Source: Ramlibacter henchirensis
GTDB lineage: Bacteria > Pseudomonadota > Gammaproteobacteria > Burkholderiales > Burkholderiaceae_C
DNA length: 64,000 bases
Assembly (NCBI RefSeq): GCF_004682015.1
Contig: NZ_SMLM01000001.1
Span: 1,860,001 to 1,924,000, forward strand
Direction of reading: 5' to 3'
This document shows positions 8,414 through 15,944 of the stretch, one piece after another (the first letter of the stretch is position 1; each line of letters opens with the position of its first letter). The notes beneath the pieces are model-generated. The model was not told where the DNA came from, ran no database searches, and was given only the letters and a program-made list of their open reading frames with translations. Both the position numbers and the translations under genes were made by a program.

Positions 8414-9232
8414 ATGCCGCGCTTCGCAGCCAACCTGTCGATGCTGTATCCGGAGCTGCCGTTCCTCGAGCGGTTCGAGGCGGCGGCAAAGGACGGCTTT
8501 GAGGGTGTCGAATACCTGTTCCCGTACGAGCACCCGCCACAGGAATTGGCCACGCGCTTGAAAGGAAACGGACTCCAGCAGGTGCTGTTCAACGCGCCGC
8601 CCGGCGACTTCAGTGCCGGCGAACGAGGACTGGCCTGCCTGCCGGGGCGCGAGGAGCAGTTCCGGACGGGCCTCGCGCAAGCGCTTGAGTACGCGCAAGT
8701 CCTGCAGTGCCCGCGCGTGCACGTGATGGCGGGCCTCATTCCCACCGGCCGCTCCAAGAGCGACCTTCGCGCCACCTACGTCGAGAACCTGCGCTGGGCC
8801 GCGAAGCAGGCGCAACCGCATGCCGTGCAGCTTCTGATCGAGCCGATCAACACGCGCGACATTCCCGGCTTCTTCCTGAACCGGCAAGACGAGGCGCATG
8901 GATTGCTGGACGAGATCGGCGAGCCCAACGTCAAGGTGCAGATGGACCTCTACCACTGCCAGATCGTCGAGGGCGACCTCGCCACTAAGATCCGCCGGTA
9001 CTTGCCGACCGGGCGCGTGGACCACTTCCAGATCGCGGGCGTTCCGCAGCGGCATGAGCCCGACACGGGCGAGCTCGACTATGGCTTCCTGTTCCGGGTG
9101 ATCGATGAGGTGGCGGCCGCCTCACGGTGGAACGGCTGGGTCGGCTGCGAATACCGTCCAGCGCGTGGCGCGGCGCCGGGCGGCACGAGCGAAGGACTGG
9201 GATGGCTGCGGCGCTGGCGCGCCGGCGCCTGA
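8414..9232 (+). CDS. otnI: hydroxypyruvate isomerase-like / 2-oxo-tetronate isomerase (OtnI)
   Basis: This 272-residue protein belongs to the Hyi/OtnI branch of the xylose-isomerase-like TIM-barrel superfamily. Typical segments are [18 protein letters not shown] at the N-terminus, [23 protein letters not shown] near residue 140, MDLYHCQ and CEYRP near the C-terminus, with Glu and Asp/His residues that would hold a divalent metal. It is nearly head-to-tail with the denD-like gene, consistent with a shared C4 acid-sugar pathway: DenD oxidises the acid and OtnI isomerises the 2-oxo product. Confidence 0.8.
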   Translation: MPRFAANLSMLYPELPFLERFEAAAKDGFEGVEYLFPYEHPPQELATRLKGNGLQQVLFNAPPGDFSAGERGLACLPGREEQFRTGLAQALEYAQVLQCPRVHVMAGLIPTGRSKSDLRATYVENLRWAAKQAQPHAVQLLIEPINTRDIPGFFLNRQDEAHGLLDEIGEPNVKVQMDLYHCQIVEGDLATKIRRYLPTGRVDHFQIAGVPQRHEPDTGELDYGFLFRVIDEVAAASRWNGWVGCEYRPARGAAPGGTSEGLGWLRRWRAGA

Positions 9233-9272
9233 GCTGCTGTTCTCCCGCAGCGAACAGTCGGGCCCGCGGGCC

Positions 9273-9467
9273 TCAGACCGTCAGGATGTATTCCTGTCCG
9301 TCGAGCAGCTGCTCGACCTGGGCGGCGTTCGGCCCCACCTGCTCCACGGCCTCGCGCAACTGCACCTCGTTGCAGGCGAACCGTTTGGTCCACCATGCCA
9401 CCTCGCGCGGATTATTCATGTCGATGAGCCCCCTGTTGGCGGGCACGGTGTCGAATACGAAGGCCAT
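9273..9467 (-). CDS. small DUF3606 domain protein
   Basis: This 64-residue protein matches the DUF3606 pattern: a short lead, RGLIDMNNPREVAWWTKRF, then LREAVEQVGPNAAQVEQLL. The family is widespread in Burkholderiales and has no known function. I chose ATG 9467 over the longer frame from 9563 because GGGAG lies about nine bases upstream in the mRNA and the extra N-terminal residues look non-coding. Confidence 0.75.
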   Translation of the reverse strand: MAFVFDTVPANRGLIDMNNPREVAWWTKRFACNEVQLREAVEQVGPNAAQVEQLLDGQEYILTV

Positions 9468-9638
9468 GGCCTGATGCTCCCAGAGACGGTGTTTTGCGTT
9501 GGATTCTTGAACGGAGTGATTGGGCCTCGGCCGCAAGAGGGGTCCTGACCGCTGGGGGAGCAAGCAGATGTCATCCGGGTCCTACTCTTGCGCTAGGACA
9601 GACTCCCATGCCCGGCCGTTGTCTGGCGCCCGCCGTGC

Positions 9639-10388
9639 TCAGCGGATCCGTTCGAGGAAGGCCTGCGCCGCACCCGGCGCCCTCTCCTTGGCGCCGTTGA
9701 TGAAGAAGACGAAGGCGTCGCGACCGCGTTCGGCCCAGGCGCGTGCCCCGGCCGCCCATTCGTCCAGCGCCTCGGTCGGATAGCCGGTGGCCAGCTCGGA
9801 CTGGCTTTGCATCAGGCGCAGGTACGCGAAGGGCGCCTGGTCGTCGGCGATGCGCGGGTACTTGGCCGAATCGGTATAGACCGTCACGCAGCCATGCCGG
9901 CGCGCCAGCGCGAGGTAGGCCTCGCTCTCGAAGCTCGCATGCCGCACCTCCAGCACGTGCCGCAGCTGCAGGCTGCCCAGCGTGGGCGGCAGCAGTGAGA
10001 GGAAGGCTTCGAAGTCCTGCGGATCGAACGCCTTGGTCGGCATGAACTGCCACAGGATCGGCCCGAGCTTGTCGCCCAGTTCGTCGAGGCCCGAGCCGAG
10101 GAAGCGGTCGATCGCTTCGCGTGCCGTTCCCAGCTCGCGCCGGTTGGTCGTGGAGCGGTGCGCCTTGATCGAGAAGACGAATCCCTCGGGCGTTTCATCG
10201 CGCCACTTGGCGAAGGTGGGCGGCTTGAACGTGCTGTAGAAAGTGCCGTTCACCTCGATGGCGGACAGGCGCCGGCTGGCCCAGTGCAGCTCCTGGTTGT
10301 GGGGCAGGCCGGGCGGAAAGAAGGTCTCCCGCCAGGGTTCGTAGTTCCAGCCGCCGACACCGGCATGGATGCGGCCCTTGGTGCTCAT
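9639..10388 (-). CDS. DUF72 domain protein (YecE-like)
   Basis: This 249-residue protein has the DUF72 TIM-barrel signature: GVGGWNYEPWRETFFP at the N-terminus, IEVNGTFYSTFKPPTFAKW near residue 45, FSIKAHR near residue 72, GPILWQFMP near residue 108, VLEVRHASF near residue 145 and YLRLM near residue 190. The family is common in bacteria and still uncharacterised. Its start lies 86 bases from the divergent M20 peptidase gene. Confidence 0.88.
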   Translation of the reverse strand: MSTKGRIHAGVGGWNYEPWRETFFPPGLPHNQELHWASRRLSAIEVNGTFYSTFKPPTFAKWRDETPEGFVFSIKAHRSTTNRRELGTAREAIDRFLGSGLDELGDKLGPILWQFMPTKAFDPQDFEAFLSLLPPTLGSLQLRHVLEVRHASFESEAYLALARRHGCVTVYTDSAKYPRIADDQAPFAYLRLMQSQSELATGYPTEALDEWAAGARAWAERGRDAFVFFINGAKERAPGAAQAFLERIR

Positions 10389-10474
10389 CCGCTGTGCTCC
10401 TGCTTGCCTTGGTTCGATTGCCGCACTTTAGCGGCCGTCGTACAGTGGCGGGCTGCTTCCTGGAGAACCCCGCA

Positions 10475-11947
10475 ATGAACGCCCCCTTGCACCGCGAGAT
10501 GCCCGGCGCCGTGCTCGACGCCGCCCAGGCGCTGGCCCATGCCAGCGACCAGTGGGACCGCGACATCGTGCGCCAGCTCACCGACTACATCGCCATCCCC
10601 GCCAAGTCCCCCAGCTTCGACGCCGACTGGGCCGCGCACGGCCACATCGAAACCGTGCTGCGCAACGCCGCGGCCTGGGTCGAGGCGCAGAAGGTACCGG
10701 GCCTGAAGCTGGAGATCGTGCGGCTGCCGGGGCGCACGCCGGTGCTGTTCTTCGAGGTCGAGGGCACCCGTGCCGGCGCCACGCAGACCGTGCTGATGTA
10801 CGGCCACCTGGACAAGCAGCCGGAATTCAACGGCTGGCGCAGCGACCTGGGCCCGTGGACGCCCAAGTACGAGGACGGCAAGCTCTATGGTCGCGGTGGC
10901 GCCGACGACGGCTACGCGGTCTACGCCAGCGTGGCGGCCGTGCAGGCGCTCAAGGCGCAGAAGGTGCAGCACCCGCGCATCGTGGGCCTGATCGAGACCT
11001 GCGAGGAAAGCGGCTCCTACGACTTGCTGCCGTACATCGACGCGCTGCGCATGCGGCTGGGTGATGTCGGCCTGGTGATCTGCCTGGATTCGGGCGCCGG
11101 CAACTACGACCAGCTGTGGCTCACCACCTCCCTGCGCGGCATGGCGTCGGGGACGCTGAAGGTCCAGATCCTCACCGAGGGCGTGCACTCGGGCGACGCC
11201 TCGGGCCTGGTGCCTTCGAGCTTCCGCATCATGCGGCAGGTGCTCGACCGGCTGGAGGACAGCAAGACCGGGCGCCTGCTGCCCGCGAGCTTCCATTGCG
11301 AAGTGCCGGCGGTGCGTGTCGATCAGGCGCGTGCCACGGCGGCCATCCTGGGCGAGGAGGTCTACAAGCGCTTCCCCTGGGCGCACGCCGACTGCGGCGG
11401 CTCGGTGCAGACCGCTCTTCCGACGACGACCGATCCGGTGCAGGCGCTCATCAATCGCACCTGGACGCCGACGCTGTCGGTCACGGGTGCTGAAGGGTTC
11501 CCGGCGCTGCAGGATGCGGGCAACGTGCTGCGCCCCTACACCGCCTTCAAGCTGTCGCTGCGTCTGCCGCCGCTGGTCGACGCGCCGTCGGCGGTGCAGG
11601 AACTCAAGACCCTGCTGGAGGACAACGCGCCCTACCAGGCGGTCGTCACCTTCGATCCAGGCAGCGCCGCCACGGGCTGGAACGCGCCCGACACAGCTCC
11701 CTGGTTCGAGCAGGCGCTGAACTCCGCCTCGCAGGCGCACTTCGGCGCGCCCTGCGGCTACATCGGCCAGGGCGGCACCATCCCGCTGATGAGCATGCTC
11801 AGCCAGGGCTTCCCCGCCGCGCAGATGATGGTGTGCGGCGTGCTGGGCCCGCGCAGCAATGCGCACGGGCCGAACGAGTTCCTGCACGTGCCCTACGCCA
11901 AGCGGCTGACCGCCGCCGTGTCCGAAGTGATCGCACGCATGCCTTGA
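10475..11947 (+). CDS. M20-family metallopeptidase (dipeptidase-like)
   Basis: This 490-residue zinc exopeptidase carries all expected M20 ligands: YGHLDKQPE near residue 110, GRGGADDG near residue 140, CEESGS near residue 175 (catalytic Glu), CLDSGAGN near residue 202, and a final HGPNEFLH near the C-terminus. The dimerisation domain lies between. The length and layout resemble M20/CNDP dipeptidases. ATG 10475 is preceded by TGGAG; the longer frame from 10394 starts inside the promoter region shared with the DUF72 gene. The substrate is unknown. Confidence 0.85.
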   Translation: MNAPLHREMPGAVLDAAQALAHASDQWDRDIVRQLTDYIAIPAKSPSFDADWAAHGHIETVLRNAAAWVEAQKVPGLKLEIVRLPGRTPVLFFEVEGTRAGATQTVLMYGHLDKQPEFNGWRSDLGPWTPKYEDGKLYGRGGADDGYAVYASVAAVQALKAQKVQHPRIVGLIETCEESGSYDLLPYIDALRMRLGDVGLVICLDSGAGNYDQLWLTTSLRGMASGTLKVQILTEGVHSGDASGLVPSSFRIMRQVLDRLEDSKTGRLLPASFHCEVPAVRVDQARATAAILGEEVYKRFPWAHADCGGSVQTALPTTTDPVQALINRTWTPTLSVTGAEGFPALQDAGNVLRPYTAFKLSLRLPPLVDAPSAVQELKTLLEDNAPYQAVVTFDPGSAATGWNAPDTAPWFEQALNSASQAHFGAPCGYIGQGGTIPLMSMLSQGFPAAQMMVCGVLGPRSNAHGPNEFLHVPYAKRLTAAVSEVIARMP

Positions 11948-12019
11948 GCCCAACCGCTGCGCGCTAGGGTGACTGCGGATGCACCGCGGCCCGGCCGCGG
12001 CCGATGATCGGCGGCCAAC

Positions 12020-12865
12020 ATGAGCCTGCCCCCGTCGATCCTCACCACCTTCACGGCCAGCGACGGCGACAACCTCGCCGTGCAGCACTGGCCGCTGCCC
12101 GAAGAAGCGCGGCTTCGCGGCGTGGTGCTGCTCGTGCACGGCCTGGGCGAGCACGCCGGGCGCTACGACCACGTCGCGCGAAAGTTGAACGAGTGGGGCT
12201 TCGACGTGCGCGGCTACGACCACTTCGGCCACGGCGAGTCGGGCGGCGAACGCGGCGCCCTCTCCAGCGACAACCGGCTGCTGGACGATCTGGGCGAGAT
12301 GGTGGAAGCGGCTCGCGCGCGCACGCCCGACGGCCTGCCGCTGATCGTGCTGGGGCACAGCATGGGCGGGCTGGTCGCGGCCAAGTACGCCGCCGCGCAT
12401 CCGGGCACGATCGATGCGCTGGTGCTCTCCTCGCCCGCGTTGGGCACGCGCATCCGCGGGTGGCGGCGCGCCCTGCTGCGCACGTTGCCGAAGATCGCGC
12501 CCGACCTGCGCGTCGGCAACGGGCTGGACACGCGCTGGCTGTCGCACGATCCGGAAGTCGAGCGAGCCTATCGCGCCGATCCGCTGGTGCACGATCGCAT
12601 CAGCGCGCGCCTGGCGCGCTTCATCGCCGAAGGCGGCCCCGAGGTGGTGGCGCAGGCGCCGCGCTGGAAAGTCCCGACGCTGCTGATCTACGCCGGCGAT
12701 GACCGTCTCGTCGATCCCGCAGGCAGCCGCGCCTTCGCCGCCGCTGCGCCGGCCGACGTGGTCACCAGCCGCTGCTTCGACGGCCTCTACCACGAGATCT
12801 TCAACGAGCGCGACTCGCAGCCGGTGTTCGACTGCCTGAAGCGCTGGGTCGACGAGCGCTTCTAG
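12020..12865 (+). CDS. alpha/beta hydrolase, monoacylglycerol lipase-like
   Basis: This 281-residue protein is a serine hydrolase of the lysophospholipase/monoacylglycerol-lipase group. It shows the oxyanion segment VHGLGEHAGRY, the strand GYDHFGHGESGG and the nucleophile elbow GHSMGG near residue 116. A late Asp sits in YAGDDRLVD and the His in GLYHEIFNE. The gene converges on the MFS transporter; the two stop codons overlap at a CTAG (12862-12865), leaving no room for a terminator between them. Confidence 0.85.
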   Translation: MSLPPSILTTFTASDGDNLAVQHWPLPEEARLRGVVLLVHGLGEHAGRYDHVARKLNEWGFDVRGYDHFGHGESGGERGALSSDNRLLDDLGEMVEAARARTPDGLPLIVLGHSMGGLVAAKYAAAHPGTIDALVLSSPALGTRIRGWRRALLRTLPKIAPDLRVGNGLDTRWLSHDPEVERAYRADPLVHDRISARLARFIAEGGPEVVAQAPRWKVPTLLIYAGDDRLVDPAGSRAFAAAAPADVVTSRCFDGLYHEIFNERDSQPVFDCLKRWVDERF

Positions 12866-14037
12866 GCCGCGGCCGCCGCGGTGCGCCGCTTGTGCAGCGC
12901 CAGCCAGACAAGCGCCAGCGCCGTGATCGCCACCGGCACGATCGAGCCCCAGTTCAGGAGTGTCCAGCCCTGCGTCGTCACCAGCACGCCGGAAGCAAGC
13001 GAGGTGAGAGCCAGCGTCGCCATCACGAAGAAGTTGAGCGCACCCTGGGCCTTGTCCTTCTCCTCGGGCCGGTAAGTCGAGAGCGACAGCGTCGTGCTGC
13101 CGGTGAAGAGGAAGTTCCACCCCACGCCCAGCAGGAAGAGCGCGATCACGAACTGGTGCAGGTCGACGCCCGACAGCGCCACGGCGATGCATGCGACGTT
13201 CAGCACCACGCCCGCGCCCATCACGCGCAGCGCGCCGAAACGCTTGATCAGGCTGCCGGTGAAGAAGCCCGGCGCGAACATGCCGATCACGTGCCACTCG
13301 AGCACGAGCGCCGCGTCGGAGAACGGCAGGCCGCACTGCTGCATCGCGATGGGTGTCGCCGCCATCAGCAGGTTCATCACGCCGAAACTCAGCGCGCCCG
13401 CGGCGGCGGCCACGATGAAGGTGGGCTGCCGCATCACTTCGGCCAGCGAGCGGCCGACCGGCGATTCGGTGCGCGAGGCGGGGACCGGAAAGCGAAGGAA
13501 GGCCATCAGCATCATCGACAGCACCGCCACCACGGCGAGCGCGAGATAGGCGCCGGCAAACGGCACGGCGAACAGGTCGCGCGTGCGCGCCGCGAGGTTG
13601 GGGCCGATCACCGCGCCGAGCAATCCGCCGGCCATCACGAGCGACACGGCCTTCTCGCGCGCCGGCGCCGCCACCAGTTCGGCCGCGGCGAATCGGTACA
13701 GGCCCGCGTTGGCGTTGTAGTAACCGGCGATGACCGTGGCAAGGCACAGCAGCCAGAAGTTGCGCGTCACCGCGGCATAGGCGCACAGCAGCGCCGACAA
13801 CGCGGCCACCACCAGGCCGGCCTGGAACGACCGCTGCCGGCCCCAGCGCTGCTGCGTGCGCGCGACCAGGCCGGTCGACATCGCGCCGCCCACCACGTAG
13901 CCCATCACCGGCAGCGTCGCCATCCAGCCAAGCGGCGCCAGCGCGAGTCCCACCAGGCCGTTGATGGCGATGAAGGTGACGTTGTTGGTGAGGTAGAGGC
14001 CCTGGCAGGCGGCCAGCAGCCACAGCGATCGGTTCAT
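12862..14037 (-). CDS. MFS transporter
   Basis: This 391-residue protein has about twelve hydrophobic helices and MFS loop features, such as the GYVVGGAMSTGLVARTQQRWGRQ segment between helices 2 and 3 (Arg and Gly-rich). Substrate cannot be predicted. The start at ATG 14037 overlaps the rsmE stop (ATGA type, 14034-14037), so it is cotranscribed with rsmE and amgK. The longer open frame upstream lies inside rsmE. Confidence 0.85.
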   Translation of the reverse strand: MNRSLWLLAACQGLYLTNNVTFIAINGLVGLALAPLGWMATLPVMGYVVGGAMSTGLVARTQQRWGRQRSFQAGLVVAALSALLCAYAAVTRNFWLLCLATVIAGYYNANAGLYRFAAAELVAAPAREKAVSLVMAGGLLGAVIGPNLAARTRDLFAVPFAGAYLALAVVAVLSMMLMAFLRFPVPASRTESPVGRSLAEVMRQPTFIVAAAAGALSFGVMNLLMAATPIAMQQCGLPFSDAALVLEWHVIGMFAPGFFTGSLIKRFGALRVMGAGVVLNVACIAVALSGVDLHQFVIALFLLGVGWNFLFTGSTTLSLSTYRPEEKDKAQGALNFFVMATLALTSLASGVLVTTQGWTLLNWGSIVPVAITALALVWLALHKRRTAAAAA

Positions 14038-14765
14038 GGTGCGGGAACCTCCGGCGCGGATGCAAGGGTGAGCGCCGCGAGCGCGGCCAAGGGGGCGGTT
14101 TCGGCGCGCAGCACGCGCGGCCCGAGCGTGACCGGCTCGAAGCCTTCGGCGCGGGCGCGATCTTCCTCGCGCGGGCTCAGGCCGCCTTCGGGGCCGGAGA
14201 GCAGGAGCACGGGTGCGTCTGCACGTGTGCCCTGCAAGGGCCGCGCGGCCACGTCGAACGACAGCACGCGGCGAAGCAGGCCGGCCGGCGGTGTCCACGA
14301 CGCGAGGTCCGCGATCGCATGCACCACCGGCACGCGATTGCCGCCGCACTGCTCGCAGGCCGCCGCGGCGATCGCCTGCCAATGCGCCTGCTTCTTCAGC
14401 GCGCGCTCGCCCTGAAGCCGCAACACGGTGCGCTCGGTGGCCAGCGGCTGGATGCTGGCCGCTCCCAGTTCGGCGGCTTTTTCCACCAGCCAGTCCATGC
14501 GCTCGTTCGCCGGAATCCCGATCGCGAGGTGGACCTGCACGGCCGGCTCGCGATCGATGGCCCGGTGGGATCCGACCCGCACCAGCACCTCGCTGCGGCC
14601 CATCCGCTCGACCGAGGCATCCCACTCGCCTGCCCGGCCGTCGAACAGCGTAACGGGATCACCCGGCTGCAGGCGAAGCACCTGCACGTGGCGCGCGGCC
14701 GTCGAAGGCAGTTCGAGGAGGGCGCCCTCCTGCAGCGGCACGGGGCAGTGCAGGCGAGGCGGCAT
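14034..14765 (-). CDS. rsmE: 16S rRNA m3U1498 methyltransferase RsmE
   Basis: This 243-residue SPOUT methyltransferase has an N-terminal PUA-like part with HVQVLRLQPGD and VTLFDG, and the knot region with KAAELGAASIQPLATERT, a CEQCGGNRVP segment and LLSGPEGGLSPREE near residue 190, followed by LGPRVLRAETAPLAAL. These are family hallmarks. It methylates U1498 in the 16S rRNA of assembled 30S subunits. The start at 14765 lies five bases after the amgK stop. Confidence 0.92.
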   Translation of the reverse strand: MPPRLHCPVPLQEGALLELPSTAARHVQVLRLQPGDPVTLFDGRAGEWDASVERMGRSEVLVRVGSHRAIDREPAVQVHLAIGIPANERMDWLVEKAAELGAASIQPLATERTVLRLQGERALKKQAHWQAIAAAACEQCGGNRVPVVHAIADLASWTPPAGLLRRVLSFDVAARPLQGTRADAPVLLLSGPEGGLSPREEDRARAEGFEPVTLGPRVLRAETAPLAALAALTLASAPEVPAP

Positions 14766-14770
14766 GCCGA

Positions 14771-15868
14771 TCAGAGCCGGCCGAAGGCGTAGCCGCTGAC
14801 CGCCTGCGTGCCCTCGATCTCGTCGACCAGGCGCAAGAGCGGCGCCAGTTCGCGGTAGCGGCCGGCGGTGGCGCGGATGTACGCGATGAAGCGCGGCGTG
14901 TCGGCCAGGTACTTGGGCTTGCCGTCGCGCAGCGTGAGCCGCGCGAAGATGCCGGCCACCTTCAGGTGCCGCTGCAGGCCCATCCACTCGACGGCGCGGT
15001 AGAACTCGCCGAAGTCCGCGCTGACGGGCAGCCCGGCCTTGAGCGCCTTCTCCCAGTAGCGCACCGTGATGTCGAGCACGAACTCCTCGTCCCACGTCAG
15101 GAACGCGTCGCGCATCAGGCTCGCGATGTCATAGGTGATCGGCCCGTGCACCGCGTCCTGGAAGTCGAGCACGCCCAGGCGCCGCTCGGCCGGGTCGGCC
15201 GGCAGCATCAGGTTGCGCGGCATGAAGTCGCGGTGCACGTGGACCGCGGGCGAGGACAGGTTGTGGCGGACGATGAGGCGGAAGGCCTCGTCCAGCGTCT
15301 CGCGCAGCTTGCCCTCGACGGCCACCTTGCGATGGCGCGCCAGGTACCAGTCCGGGAAAAGCGCCAGCTCACGGTTCAGCAGCGCTTCGTCGTACGGCGG
15401 CAGCGTGCCCCGGCCGGAGGACAGCTGCCAAGCGATCAGCGCGTCGATCGCGCGCAGGTACATCGGCTGGGCCTGCTCGGATTGCTGCGGATCGATCGCC
15501 TCCATCATGGTCTGGCGGCCGAGGTCGTCCAGCAGCATGAATCCGCGCGCCTCGTCCCACTCGAGCACGCGCGGCACGAGCAGGCCGGCGTCGGCCATCA
15601 GCCCGGCCACGTGCACGAACGGGCGGCAGTCTTCCTTGTCGGGCGGCGCATCCATCACGATGCGGCTGCCTTGGGCGCCGTCGACGCGCAGGTAGCGGCG
15701 GAAGCTCGCATCCGCGGACGCGGGGTGGACAGTTGCGGGATCGAGACCGTGGCGCGGCGCGATGCCCTGCAGCCATTGGCCGAAGGCTTGTTCGCGTCGG
15801 GGGTCTTCCCAGTGCACGGCAGTTGCCGAACCGGCGCCGCGCGCCGGGGGGGAAATGGAATCGCTCAT
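14771..15868 (-). CDS. amgK: N-acetylmuramate/N-acetylglucosamine kinase AmgK
   Basis: This 365-residue protein is an aminoglycoside-phosphotransferase-fold kinase. The Brenner-type motif HVHRDFMPRNLML near residue 220 and the metal-binding VLDFQDAV are clear. AmgK phosphorylates MurNAc or GlcNAc at C1 in the cell-wall recycling route that bypasses MurA, and in pseudomonads and relatives it lies beside lptD, as here. Its usual partner murU lies 11 kb away in this window (26650-27348). It is divergent from lptD, with 72 bases between the starts. Confidence 0.85.
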   Translation of the reverse strand: MSDSISPPARGAGSATAVHWEDPRREQAFGQWLQGIAPRHGLDPATVHPASADASFRRYLRVDGAQGSRIVMDAPPDKEDCRPFVHVAGLMADAGLLVPRVLEWDEARGFMLLDDLGRQTMMEAIDPQQSEQAQPMYLRAIDALIAWQLSSGRGTLPPYDEALLNRELALFPDWYLARHRKVAVEGKLRETLDEAFRLIVRHNLSSPAVHVHRDFMPRNLMLPADPAERRLGVLDFQDAVHGPITYDIASLMRDAFLTWDEEFVLDITVRYWEKALKAGLPVSADFGEFYRAVEWMGLQRHLKVAGIFARLTLRDGKPKYLADTPRFIAYIRATAGRYRELAPLLRLVDEIEGTQAVSGYAFGRL

Positions 15869-15944
15869 GGATAATCCATTCTACAAACGCCCCTGTGCCC
15901 GTCCGCGGGACAAGCGCGGTCAGAAGACCTCCGACAAGCCTTGA
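15867..15944 (+). CDS. possible 25-codon leader ORF overlapping the lptD start
   Basis: An ATG at 15867 opens 25 codons with a basic, Pro/Lys-rich product starting MDNPFYKRP. Its TGA (15942-15944) overlaps the TTG start of lptD (15941) in a TTGA arrangement. The ATG lies in a 13-base palindrome, ATGGATAATCCAT (15867-15879), which also covers the amgK start codon on the other strand. Whether the peptide is made is unknown; such an overlap could couple lptD translation to that of the leader. Confidence 0.35.
   Translation: MDNPFYKRPCARPRDKRGQKTSDKP

Noticed and set aside
5872..8775. Minus-strand open frame of 967 codons opposite metW, chrA, denD and otnI
   Set aside because: Composition is His/Arg/Gln-rich and low in complexity; four clear plus-strand genes occupy the span.
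12862..12865. Overlapping stop codons of two convergent genes at CTAG as a sign of misassembly
   Set aside because: Both proteins are full length for their families, so this is simply tight packing.
10385..14065. Minus-strand open frame of more than 1200 codons
   Set aside because: It crosses the M20 peptidase, the hydrolase and the MFS gene in a different frame and has no recognisable domain; it results from high GC with few stop codons.
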